Positions 1 to 8,478 of a stretch of 64,000 nucleotides of DNA are shown piece after piece. A program made the position numbers and the translations under genes. How positions within the stretch are numbered: position 1 is the first letter of the stretch; each line of letters starts with the position of its first letter. Below the pieces are notes generated by a model. The model made no database searches. It was given only the letters and a program-made list of their open reading frames with translations, and was not told the origin of the DNA. This DNA comes from Calidithermus roseus (GTDB taxonomy: Bacteria; Deinococcota; Deinococci; Deinococcales; Thermaceae): NCBI RefSeq assembly GCF_003574095.1, contig NZ_QWLA01000003.1:25203-89202 (forward strand), in the 5' to 3' direction.

Positions 1-1407
1 GGCCAGCTTGTGGCCGAAGCTGGTGCGGTTGAGCAGGCCGGTCAGGGGGTCGCGGTAGGCCAGGTGGGTTACCCGGGCCTCGAGCTCGAGCTTCTGCAGC
101 AAGAGCCCGATCTGAGTGCCGAAGTTGTGGGCCATCTCGAGGTCCAGCTCGTCGAAGGCGTCGGGCCGCTCGAAGTTGTCGAGGTACAAGTAAGCCTGTA
201 GCTTCTCGTCCACCCACACCGGCGCCGACAGCAGCGCTTGGATTTCGCGGGTGCGCCCGTGGCGCTCGAGGATGGAGCGTCGCTGGGGGTCGAGCCGGGC
301 GTTGAAGCGGGCCAGGTCCTCCTGGGTGAACACCTGAGCCTTGGTGTGCTGGCTGAGAGAGAGGGGCTCAGACGGGTGTAGCCGCACCTTCTGGAGCGCT
401 TTCAGGTCGTAGCCTTCGGCGGCCACGAAGCCAAAGCTCCCGTCGGGCATCAGGCGCGTGACGCTGCCGGCCTGGGCCGCGGGGATAGCCCGCAGCGCCG
501 CACGGAGGATTTGGGAGTAGGTGGCTTCGCCGAGCCCTTTGCCGATGAGCAGCCGGTAAAGCCCCAGCATCTCCTGGCGAAACAAATCCCAGCGCCGCTG
601 GCGGGAGAGGTCGTAGCCTACGCACTGCAACTCGCGCACCTCGCCGTCGAGGCCACGAACGGCGATAAACTCCCATGCCGTCGGCTGGGGCCGCCCGCTT
701 GGGCCGATCTTGCGCAATTCCGCCCAGACCGCCCTTCCCGGCTCGGCGAGCGCTTGCTGCACCGCCCCGACGCAGCAAGCGCGGTCCTCCGGCAACACGG
801 CCTCGAGCGCGCTCGAGCCTGGCAGTTCCACGCCTGGCCCCAAGGAGCGGCGGTAGGAGGGGCTGGCGTAGGTCACTCGGCCACTCAGGTCCGTCCGCAC
901 GACGTAAAAGGCGGTAGCATTTTCCAGTAGGGAATCCAGGTAGATCCCTTTGTGTATTTGCTCCAACAGTGAGCCCGCACAAGCGGCGTACTGGCGCGCT
1001 ATGGCCTCGTCGGCGGCCCGCCAGCGCCGGGCGCTGCCGCTGGCCGCCTCGATGAAGCCCCACAACTCCCCTTCCGTCCACACCGGGACGACCAGCACCG
1101 CCAGGGTGCCGGGGCCTCGCGCGCTTTGCCGGATAGCGCCGTCTTGCTGCAGCACCTCGAGCCAGCGGGGAGGAAGCGCCGGAGAAGGGGGCGAATCGCC
1201 GGGTGAAGGGGCCGGATGTTCGGGCTGAGTACCCGGTTGCGTCCACCTCAGCTCCCAGCTCGCACCGCCCGCCCTGAGAGCGACCAGGCGGACCCTGTGC
1301 GCCTCGAGCCGCCGCCCCACCTCTCCAAGGACGCTTTGCAGTGCGTCGGTGCCCTTGGGGCGTGCAGGGTTGTCGCCGCCCTTGCCGAGGTATGAAGGCT
1401 TGTCCAT
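1..1407 (-). CDS. PAS-GAF-GGDEF signalling protein (3' end outside window)
   Basis: The frame is open from an ATG at 1407 to the left edge, 469 codons without a stop. About residues 165-265 read as a PAS fold (an NATAFYVV start and a YASPSYRR segment). About residues 285-440 read as a GAF domain. The last visible residues, YRDPLTGLLNR, are the classic opening of a GGDEF diguanylate cyclase domain, whose catalytic part lies outside the window. The likely role is cyclic-di-GMP synthesis in response to a sensed signal. A GAGGG ribosome site sits about 4 bases upstream of the start. The first ~100 residues are not recognised. An EAL domain could follow outside the window. Confidence 0.8.
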   Translation of the reverse strand, partial: MDKPSYLGKGGDNPARPKGTDALQSVLGEVGRRLEAHRVRLVALRAGGASWELRWTQPGTQPEHPAPSPGDSPPSPALPPRWLEVLQQDGAIRQSARGPGTLAVLVVPVWTEGELWGFIEAASGSARRWRAADEAIARQYAACAGSLLEQIHKGIYLDSLLENATAFYVVRTDLSGRVTYASPSYRRSLGPGVELPGSSALEAVLPEDRACCVGAVQQALAEPGRAVWAELRKIGPSGRPQPTAWEFIAVRGLDGEVRELQCVGYDLSRQRRWDLFRQEMLGLYRLLIGKGLGEATYSQILRAALRAIPAAQAGSVTRLMPDGSFGFVAAEGYDLKALQKVRLHPSEPLSLSQHTKAQVFTQEDLARFNARLDPQRRSILERHGRTREIQALLSAPVWVDEKLQAYLYLDNFERPDAFDELDLEMAHNFGTQIGLLLQKLELEARVTHLAYRDPLTGLLNRTSFGHKLA

Positions 1408-1478
1408 ACTCCCTCAATCTGCACCGGTGAAAGTGCTGGGGCGCCGCCGACTCGGCCATCCGCCCGAGCGGGAGCCGC

Positions 1479-1503
1479 ATTCTAATAGCGTTTCCATAAC
1501 GCT
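1479..1503 (-). promoter_or_regulatory. Promoter with overlapping inverted repeat for the GGDEF gene
   Basis: On the minus strand a -10-like TAGAAT (1484-1479) lies about 70 bases before the ATG at 1407. Directly upstream is a perfect inverted repeat, AGCGTT/AACGCT with a 5-base spacer (1487-1503), placed where a repressor could block the promoter. The assignment comes from position and sequence only. Confidence 0.35.
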
Positions 1504-1877
1504 TTTAAGGTAGCGTCTTTTCTGGGTTCTGGATGGGTTATTTGCCGCAGCATCTGGCTCGCGGATGGATCTTGCTATGGCTCGAGGCGTGGGAGGGAGA
1601 TGCGGCCCCCCTTGCGATATTTGCGAATGAGCGAGGAACTGGTGCGGAAGCGGGCTCAGGCCTTCACAAACCTGGCCGTAAACCCAGTGGGATTGGCGAG
1701 GTTTAGTGCGGCTTGCAGGTATTTCACTGTCGGACAAGATGGATCAGTTAGACCACGGGGAGGTCAGGGTGCAGCGTTGGCTGCGAATCACTCCCAGGAC
1801 GGGGTGCAATAATCTCCCGACGGTTTTTGGGGGGTACTCGAGGCCTAAATTTCTCCCAGCAAGCGCGATGTTTAAGC
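1504..1877. other. Intergenic stretch without a recognisable gene
   Basis: This divergent spacer between the GGDEF gene and the vWA operon contains short open frames on both strands, but none has a ribosome site or a family-like protein sequence. It presumably holds regulatory DNA for both flanking units. Confidence 0.5.
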
Positions 1878-1883
1878 TACAAT
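1878..1883 (+). promoter_or_regulatory. -10 element of the vWA/tubulin/BrxL operon (leaderless type)
   Basis: TACAAT ends 9 bases before the ATG at 1893, so transcription would start at or next to the start codon. This is typical of leaderless genes in Deinococcota and fits the lack of a ribosome site there. No convincing -35 is seen. Confidence 0.5.
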
Positions 1884-1892
1884 TCTCCAATC

Positions 1893-3578
1893 ATGCAAAG
1901 GGTACTGGTGGGGTTGTGGCTAATGCTGAGTATCGCCTTCGCACAGGTGTGCGACGCTGAAGAGCCTCTCTCGAAGAGGCAGTTGCCAAGCTCATATCGC
2001 TACGTTTTTATTATCGACACCTCGGCATCCATGATGGGGCAGGGGGACGGGGCAGGACGTGTGGTGTTCCCAAAGGTAAAGAGCGAGTTGAGGAATTTTC
2101 TGAGCCGAGTGCCGCCGGATACCCTGGTGACGATCCAGACCTTTGACCAGGGACCGGGTCCCCAGCGCTCATTTCGCCTGCCAGCCCAGAGGGCGGAGTT
2201 GAACCGTTACATTGAGGGGCTCAAGGCGACCGGACAGCGCACTTATGTTTATGCCACCTTGCTCAAGGTATTGAGGGAGCTTGCCCTCTCGAGTGACGTG
2301 GCCACGAGCATCTACTTGTTCACCGATGGGCAGGACAACGACCCCGGTCCCTTGACCATGGCGGATGTGGCCAAGGAGTACCGCCTGCGCCGGGGGGCGT
2401 ACGACTGGCTGTACTACATCACCCTTGGGCTGAGTACTCCCCCAGACGTCGGCGCTGCCCTGCGCAACACGCCCGGAAGCCGCGCGCTGAGTGCAGCGCC
2501 CAACCAGGTGCCCCGGTTGTCGGAGGTGGCGCTACGCCCGGCTTTGATCGACCTGGGCAACCTGTTCGGTGTTGGCTCAACTCAGCGCGACCTAGAACTT
2601 AGGACACAAGGCGGGCAGTCGCCTTTGGTACTGGAGGTCAGTGCCCCTTCAATCGAGAGGCACGGCAGCTTCCTCGAGGTTTCGCCGGAGCAACTTTCCG
2701 GCAGCGGTGCCCACTCGCTTCGCTTTTCACTGCGCAACCCAGATTCCCTCCCTTATGGCTCCTACAGCGCGAGCCTGTGCCTCAAGGCGGGGCCGAACAC
2801 GCTGGTGCGCCCTGGAGCTTTGCAGGTAAAACTCACTTACCATCCGCCTGGGGAGTACCTCTTGAAAGCGCTACAGACCCAGGAAAGGCTGGACCTGCCC
2901 AGAGGGCAGTCTGCGGCGCTGCGTTTTCGCCTCGAAGGCAGTGAGTGGGCCAAGGAGCCGGTGCGGGTGTCGGTGAAGGGCTTGCCGGAAGGCCTCGAGG
3001 CCAGGCTCAATGGTGAACCCGGCCCGGTAACGCTGCGCCCTGGCGAGGAACTGCGCGTCGAGCTGCGCAACAACGGCTTCGGCAGCGGGAAGATGGCCAG
3101 CCCGGCACTGTCCGTGCAACTGCCCGCCGGGTCTATCGGCGCGCCGGAGGTGCCCCTGGCCACGTTGCGCCAGCCCCTCACCCTGGGGGAGCAGTTGCTC
3201 CGGTGGCTGCCCTGGCTCGCTCTCCTCCTGGCGTTATTGCTGCTTTTGTGGCGCTGGACGGCGGCGCAAAACGCGCCCTGGGCCACCGTTACCCTGGTAG
3301 GGCCGCCACCGAAATGCCAGGAGACTACCCGCAAGTTGCGGGGGAAGCGCCCCGTCGACCTCGGCAAGCTCTTCGAGCAACCGGAGTTGCGCGGCATCAA
3401 GTTGACCGGATCGCGCGGCCAGAACCCGCAAGTGGAATACCCACTCCACCTCGAGCTTAAGGTTGGGAAGAATCTCCTAGAACCAAAGGACCGCATTCAA
3501 ATGGGGGAGACCGTGACCATCAGCGAAGGAGGTAAAGAGCTAGGCAATTTCTCCCTGGGGAGAATTCGTGGAAGGTGA
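1893..3578 (+). CDS. Membrane-anchored von Willebrand A domain protein
   Basis: The protein has 561 residues. Residues 1-21 form a signal peptide. A vWA domain follows with an intact MIDAS start, DTSASM (D42, S44, S46), and a later FTDGQD segment near residue 145. The middle is beta-rich. A strongly hydrophobic helix at about 434-457 (LLALLLLL) anchors it, leaving a ~100-residue cytoplasmic tail. The start was set at 1893 because an in-frame TTG at 1827 would put extra residues before the signal peptide. It is the first gene of a tight operon; the next start is 6 bases after its stop. vWA proteins are known partners of the bacterial tubulin-like family that follows. It probably links an extracytoplasmic surface to the tubulin-like protein. 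The partner role is inference. Confidence 0.85.
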   Translation: MQRVLVGLWLMLSIAFAQVCDAEEPLSKRQLPSSYRYVFIIDTSASMMGQGDGAGRVVFPKVKSELRNFLSRVPPDTLVTIQTFDQGPGPQRSFRLPAQRAELNRYIEGLKATGQRTYVYATLLKVLRELALSSDVATSIYLFTDGQDNDPGPLTMADVAKEYRLRRGAYDWLYYITLGLSTPPDVGAALRNTPGSRALSAAPNQVPRLSEVALRPALIDLGNLFGVGSTQRDLELRTQGGQSPLVLEVSAPSIERHGSFLEVSPEQLSGSGAHSLRFSLRNPDSLPYGSYSASLCLKAGPNTLVRPGALQVKLTYHPPGEYLLKALQTQERLDLPRGQSAALRFRLEGSEWAKEPVRVSVKGLPEGLEARLNGEPGPVTLRPGEELRVELRNNGFGSGKMASPALSVQLPAGSIGAPEVPLATLRQPLTLGEQLLRWLPWLALLLALLLLLWRWTAAQNAPWATVTLVGPPPKCQETTRKLRGKRPVDLGKLFEQPELRGIKLTGSRGQNPQVEYPLHLELKVGKNLLEPKDRIQMGETVTISEGGKELGNFSLGRIRGR

Positions 3579-3584
3579 GGAATT

Positions 3585-6350
3585 ATGCGAATCTTAGAGG
3601 AAACCCGCCAGCTTAAGCGCACGGTCCTCATCGGCCTGGGTGGGACGGGCAAGAATGCGCTATTACACGCCAAGCGCAAGTACATCGAGACTTTTGGCGA
3701 GATCCCGCCCCTGGTCAAATTTCTACTCGTAGACACCACCAGTGCTCATACCAATGGCCTGAGCGCCATGGGCCCTGGAGGGGAAAAGCTTCTCGTACGG
3801 CTCAACCCCAGTGAGGTGCTGTTTATCGAGGCCAGGGGAGCCAGCCTGTTGCCTCAGGTGCACGACGAGGTGCGTGAGTGGTTTCCCCCCAAGGCCGAGC
3901 TCAAGGCCAACATCCTCTCCGGGGCGGGCCAGGTCCGGGCGCTGGGGCGACTGGCGCTGTTCGCCAACGCACGGATCGTTTACGACAGCTTGCGGGCTTT
4001 GCTCTCCGAGGCTCGCGACTACCAGGCCGAGCGCCCCTCGAGGGAGCGGAAATTCGTGTATGAATCGTATACTCCGCACCTCACGGTGTGCGTGGTGGGC
4101 TCGCTGGCCGGGGGTACGGGCTCGGGGATCTTTCTCGACGTTGCCCTCATCCTGCGCGACCTGCTCAAGGACGAGGACCAACTCTTTGGGTACTTGCTGT
4201 TGCCGGACATCTACACCAATCGGCCCGGCACCCAAAACGTCGAGGCTAACGCTTACGGGGCGCTGAAGGAGCTGGACAGGCTCATGAGCCTGCAGGAGAC
4301 CTTCAGCTACCCCTTCGGGGGGCGCAGTATCGAGGTGCGGAAGAAGCCCTTCGACATGGTTTTCCTGGTCAATCGCCAGAACCGTGGAGGCAAGACCTTC
4401 AACTCCATCGACGACCTGGCCGAACTGCTGGGCATGGGTCTCTTCCTGGTCAGTGGTCCCTTGGGCAAGGAGCAGGCCGATGTCTTCGACAACATCGTCA
4501 TGCAACTCACCGAGCAGCAGGGCTCGTACTACGGCAAGACGGCCCATTACGCCAGCTTCGGCGCGGCAGAGCTACGTTTTGAGCCGCACGGCCTCGAGCT
4601 CGAGCGCGCCATTCAGATCGCCAAGCAGACAGTGGACCGGCTGACCCAAAGCACGCAGCCGTGGGGTATCACGGGCCTGGAGCTGGAGCTGAGGAAAATC
4701 AAGGATCATCCCCTTCCCCCAGCCCCGGAGAAGCGCTTCAACCCACCGCCGAGCCGCAGCGAAGACAGGCGAGTCTGGAACGAGGCACTCGCCGAGATCG
4801 GAACCCTCAAGGAAGGGGTGCTCGAGCAAGCCCGCCAGGCTATTTCCTCGGACTGGCCTGTCGAGGACCTCCTTGACAGGGCCCTGGAGGAGGCGTTCAA
4901 GACCCATAGCTTGGCCGAATTGCAGGAGGGGTTGCGTGAGCTCCAGCCCAGAGCGGACGCCCTCCTCAAGGAGCTTAAGGCCGAGTATGACAGAGAATCC
5001 CACAAAGAAGAGGAAAAGCGGCAGAAGGTCGAAGAACACTTGGCGACGGGCATGACGCCAGGGAGCGGCTTTGGGAGGCTATTCAACCGCTCAGAGCCGC
5101 AGGAGGGACCGCGGATCAATCGCAGCATCCTTGAGGTCCAGCTTGACCTGGCCGTGGATGCTGCCCAGGCCCAGGCCCGCTACGAAGCCGCCAAGTTCTT
5201 GCCCAAGTTGCTGCAAGCGAAGCTGGAGAAGCTCGAGGAGTTGGTGCGCTCGATCCGGGAGTGGACCGAACGCTTTACCGAGCGCAAAACACAAGAAGCG
5301 GGGGTTCAGGATGCCAACCCCTTCACCCTCACTCTGCCGCCCCCTTACGTAGAGGGTGCAGCCTTGGGACGGGTGGATTACCGGGAAGCACTGGAAGTGT
5401 TGCGAAAGAGGGGGCTTCGTGACCTCCTCGAGAAACCCCACGCCGTTTTGGACGAGGTGCTCATGCCCACCGAACGTACCTCTCTGCGGGTGTGGCTCGA
5501 GGAGGTCAAGAAAAAGGAGCCTCACGACCCCTTGCGGATGGCTACCGAGCGCACCCTCCGCGAGCTGGACGCACTTTCGGCGCCGGCATGGGAGTACCAG
5601 GACGCCTGGGTATCCAACCCAAAGGTAGGACAGCGTGAGCAGGTGCATATCCTGGGGCTCGAGGACACCTCCGACAAGAACCATCCCCTGCTGCACGGGG
5701 AGTTTCAAGACATCTTCGCCGGGAACATCCATGCCAAGCAGAAATTGCAGCCGGTGAGCACGAGGGACCCCAAACGGGTCTACTTCTACAAGATCGAGGC
5801 CTCCATCCCCGCCTTCACGCTGTGGGGCCTGGAAATGTACCGCGAGAAGTACCAGTCCCTCTCCGCTAGCCGAAGCTTCCACGTCCGCCGCGACTGGGAG
5901 GCCAGCCTAGAGGACCTGCTGCCCCTGCCTGACCCCGAGGAGGTCGCCAAGATCTGGACCAAGGCCCGCTTCTTCGGGCTGATCCGCCACAACCCCGAGT
6001 ACGCCTATAAGTCCGACCGCGAGGGGGTAGAGCGCTGGCGCACCTTGGGGGCTGCTCCTGGGAAGGCTTTCGCGAGCTTTTGTGACGACTTCTTCGGCTT
6101 CAAAGAGCTCGAGGGCAAGGTGAGCAAGCTCGAGGCCGAAGCCCGGCGTAAGTGTCTGCCGGAGCTAAAGGACAGAGTTAGGGAGGCCCTGGAAGACCGC
6201 ACGCGGCGTCTGCAAGCCAATAGCTGGGGTGAGCAGGATCAAAAGGTGCTCGAGCGGGAGAAGGAAGTCCTCGAGCGGTGGCTCAAAGAGCTGGAGGAGT
6301 ACGACCCCAGCCTGAGCGACGACAGCTTCCCGGGATTTTCTGCGACCTGA
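3585..6350 (+). CDS. Tubulin/FtsZ-superfamily GTPase-like protein
   Basis: The protein has 921 residues. The N-terminus has a nucleotide-binding strand-loop, VLIGLGGTGKN (residues 14-24). The tubulin signature loop GGTGSG lies at residues 176-181 inside VVGSLAGGTGSGIFLDVAL. The C-terminal two thirds are charged and partly coiled-coil, much longer than FtsZ. This matches the large tubulin-like family found next to vWA proteins and proposed to remodel membranes. A GAGG ribosome site precedes the ATG. It lies 6 bases after the vWA gene and 4 bases before the next gene, so it is surely co-transcribed. It likely binds GTP and may polymerise; neither is shown by the sequence alone. Confidence 0.85.
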   Translation: MRILEETRQLKRTVLIGLGGTGKNALLHAKRKYIETFGEIPPLVKFLLVDTTSAHTNGLSAMGPGGEKLLVRLNPSEVLFIEARGASLLPQVHDEVREWFPPKAELKANILSGAGQVRALGRLALFANARIVYDSLRALLSEARDYQAERPSRERKFVYESYTPHLTVCVVGSLAGGTGSGIFLDVALILRDLLKDEDQLFGYLLLPDIYTNRPGTQNVEANAYGALKELDRLMSLQETFSYPFGGRSIEVRKKPFDMVFLVNRQNRGGKTFNSIDDLAELLGMGLFLVSGPLGKEQADVFDNIVMQLTEQQGSYYGKTAHYASFGAAELRFEPHGLELERAIQIAKQTVDRLTQSTQPWGITGLELELRKIKDHPLPPAPEKRFNPPPSRSEDRRVWNEALAEIGTLKEGVLEQARQAISSDWPVEDLLDRALEEAFKTHSLAELQEGLRELQPRADALLKELKAEYDRESHKEEEKRQKVEEHLATGMTPGSGFGRLFNRSEPQEGPRINRSILEVQLDLAVDAAQAQARYEAAKFLPKLLQAKLEKLEELVRSIREWTERFTERKTQEAGVQDANPFTLTLPPPYVEGAALGRVDYREALEVLRKRGLRDLLEKPHAVLDEVLMPTERTSLRVWLEEVKKKEPHDPLRMATERTLRELDALSAPAWEYQDAWVSNPKVGQREQVHILGLEDTSDKNHPLLHGEFQDIFAGNIHAKQKLQPVSTRDPKRVYFYKIEASIPAFTLWGLEMYREKYQSLSASRSFHVRRDWEASLEDLLPLPDPEEVAKIWTKARFFGLIRHNPEYAYKSDREGVERWRTLGAAPGKAFASFCDDFFGFKELEGKVSKLEAEARRKCLPELKDRVREALEDRTRRLQANSWGEQDQKVLEREKEVLERWLKELEEYDPSLSDDSFPGFSAT

Positions 6351-6354
6351 AGCG

Positions 6355-8478
6355 ATGAATCTTTACCCCACCATAGTTGCCGCCTCCGGGGAACTGGGCG
6401 ACAGGGCCCTGCGGGTCTTGTCGCCCTTGTGGCGGCAGCGCCTGGGCCCGGCCTGGCCTGCTTTGGAAGTGCTCGAGGATCAGGGTCTCGGACCCCTCGA
6501 GGCTGGCCTGGGGCGCTTGCTCGATCACCAGAGGGTGGTGGACCTGCAACTTTCTGGGCACTTTCTGAGTCAAGCCCTCAACCTGGTGTGGGTGGCGCAA
6601 GCCCACCATCCGAAGCTCCGAAGCGACCTCTCCCGCCTAGCAGATAAGCCCCAGGGGTTGCTGTTTGGCGGGCGTGAGCTGCGCGTGCACTTGGTGCTGC
6701 TGCTGCCGGACCTGTTTGCGCTGAGCCAGGAGGAGAAAGCCCAGGCCCAGGAGAACCTGGACTATCTCCGCCCCGACCCCTCGGCGCTGCCCGCGACGCG
6801 GGTATGGCCTCTGTCCCTGCGCAACCGCGCCGATCTTCACCTGCGCTCACCTGAGCAGGTCTTCCCCCTGATCCAGCACCTGGTCGAAGCCTGCGTGCGG
6901 AGCCAATTCCCATTCCATCCTGCTCAGGCCAAAGGGCGGGACTGGGCGGGGCTGGGAGTATGCCGCTTGGAAGTGGCTCCCCCCTCGAAGTACGTGCTCG
7001 CCGCCCAGCTTTGGCCGGTGCTGTGCCAGACTTCCATGGGAAGTCTGGTGCTGCCAAAGCCACCCCCAATCCCGAAGCCGGAGCCCCAGCAGGTCCTGCC
7101 TGAGCCACCCAAACGCACCAACTGCCTCCAGCACCCGGATTGGGAGATTGACCAACCCTGGGAAACCGCTCGTATCAGGCTCCGCGATTCCTACCGGCTG
7201 CAGGTGGATGAGCTAGCCTTTGCGTTCGAGCCAGCGCTGCCCTGGGAGGTTGCCCGTGAGGCGTTGCTTTTGGGATTGCCGGCCCTGGAGCAACTGGAAG
7301 CGCAGCTGGCCCATGCCCTGGGTGAAACCAACGACGCGCTCAAGGCGGCGCTCGAGCCCTTCGACGAGTTGTTCGGCTTGCGTGACCGCAGGGACCGCCT
7401 TAAGCGGCTTGAATTGAGGGCCGAGGCTGGCAGGCCGATCCCGGAAGAGGAGTTGGAACAGCTGCGGGGGCGCCTGGCAGAGTTGGATGCACTGCTGGAG
7501 GGGCCGCAGATTGAAGAACTTCTCGCGCGCGATCCGGTGGCTAAGGGGGCGACTCAACAACTCCAGCAAGCGCGAGCACGTTTTGAGGATAACCGGAAGC
7601 ATTGGCGCGAGCAACTCGAGCAACCCAGGCCGCAAGAACCACGGCCCCCGTTCTGGCGAAGGATGATCGGTCTATTCTGGCCCTCCCTGCGTCCGCGTTC
7701 ACTCGGGGTCGATGCCGAGGAACTGAGCAGGGTGCGCAAGCGCTTGTGTGACGCAGCCTGGACCGAGCTGGGCGCAGGCCACGCGCAGCATCAGCTCCTC
7801 ACTCAGCAGCAGCAGCTTTGGCTCGAGCGCTGGGCAAAGTACCGCCTGATTCGCGTATACCGGGACGCTCTGGCCCGCGAGCGTGAGCGCTGCCAGACGA
7901 TCCGGCGGCTGGTGGCGGAATTCAAACTTCCTGCCGCAGGCCCCCCGACCCGACACCCCCTAGTTTTGCGCTTTGAGCCGCCGTACATCGTGCCTCAGAC
8001 TGAGTTGGAACACCGTTCGAAGCAGTTGATTCAGGAGGGTATACTGGAGTTATTTTGGGACCGTGACCTACAGGGACTCGAAGATCGCCTGCTGCTGGAG
8101 GGGGAGCGCATGGCTGCGGACCTGCCGCTACCGGATATCTCCGAGCTGATGGATAGCGAAGCCTGGGGGGCAGCCACGCTGGCTTCGGCTCCACGAGTGA
8201 TGGCCTGCCATCGCCCGGATCACGAGGCCCACGGCTTCCTGCTCGGTGCCGTTCGGCCTACCCGCTGGCTCGAGCCTCTGACCCAGCAGGCCGAATGGCT
8301 ACCAGGCGAAGGCGTGCTGTTTCGCTTCGTCCATCCCCTTGCTCCCGATCAGATAATCCTCGCCGATTACGGGGGCATGGAACCGACGTCCTCGCCGCCA
8401 CCAAAAGTGCCATCGCCGGCGGCGCACTCTCTGGATGAGCGGCCCAACCCTTTACTGGAGGCAATCTTCGATGAATGA
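6355..8478 (+). CDS. Degenerate tubulin-like paralogue (putative non-catalytic partner)
   Basis: The protein has 707 residues and no obvious named family. By eye it follows the preceding tubulin-like protein along its length. It starts with PTIVAASGELGDRALRVL, which lines up with the glycine loop of the upstream protein but with GGTG replaced by SGELG. A GLGVCRLEVAPP segment matches SFGAAELRFEPH, and HPLVLRFEPPYI (near residue 535) matches NPFTLTLPPPYV. No intact GGTGSG signature is seen, so GTP binding is probably lost. A tryptophan-rich basic stretch (PFWRRMIGLFWPSL, about residue 430) could contact membrane. The ATG is 4 bases after the upstream stop. Paralogy and lost catalysis are inferences from manual alignment. 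Confidence 0.6.
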   Translation: MNLYPTIVAASGELGDRALRVLSPLWRQRLGPAWPALEVLEDQGLGPLEAGLGRLLDHQRVVDLQLSGHFLSQALNLVWVAQAHHPKLRSDLSRLADKPQGLLFGGRELRVHLVLLLPDLFALSQEEKAQAQENLDYLRPDPSALPATRVWPLSLRNRADLHLRSPEQVFPLIQHLVEACVRSQFPFHPAQAKGRDWAGLGVCRLEVAPPSKYVLAAQLWPVLCQTSMGSLVLPKPPPIPKPEPQQVLPEPPKRTNCLQHPDWEIDQPWETARIRLRDSYRLQVDELAFAFEPALPWEVAREALLLGLPALEQLEAQLAHALGETNDALKAALEPFDELFGLRDRRDRLKRLELRAEAGRPIPEEELEQLRGRLAELDALLEGPQIEELLARDPVAKGATQQLQQARARFEDNRKHWREQLEQPRPQEPRPPFWRRMIGLFWPSLRPRSLGVDAEELSRVRKRLCDAAWTELGAGHAQHQLLTQQQQLWLERWAKYRLIRVYRDALARERERCQTIRRLVAEFKLPAAGPPTRHPLVLRFEPPYIVPQTELEHRSKQLIQEGILELFWDRDLQGLEDRLLLEGERMAADLPLPDISELMDSEAWGAATLASAPRVMACHRPDHEAHGFLLGAVRPTRWLEPLTQQAEWLPGEGVLFRFVHPLAPDQIILADYGGMEPTSSPPPKVPSPAAHSLDERPNPLLEAIFDE

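Noticed and set aside
368..1480. Long minus-strand open frame of 370 codons
   Set aside because: Arginine/proline-rich and without family-like motifs; the overlapping frame from 1407 gives clear PAS, GAF and GGDEF sequence.
1414..1737. Minus-strand frame of 107 codons before the GGDEF gene
   Set aside because: Low-complexity, no ribosome site, and it covers the promoter and inverted repeat.
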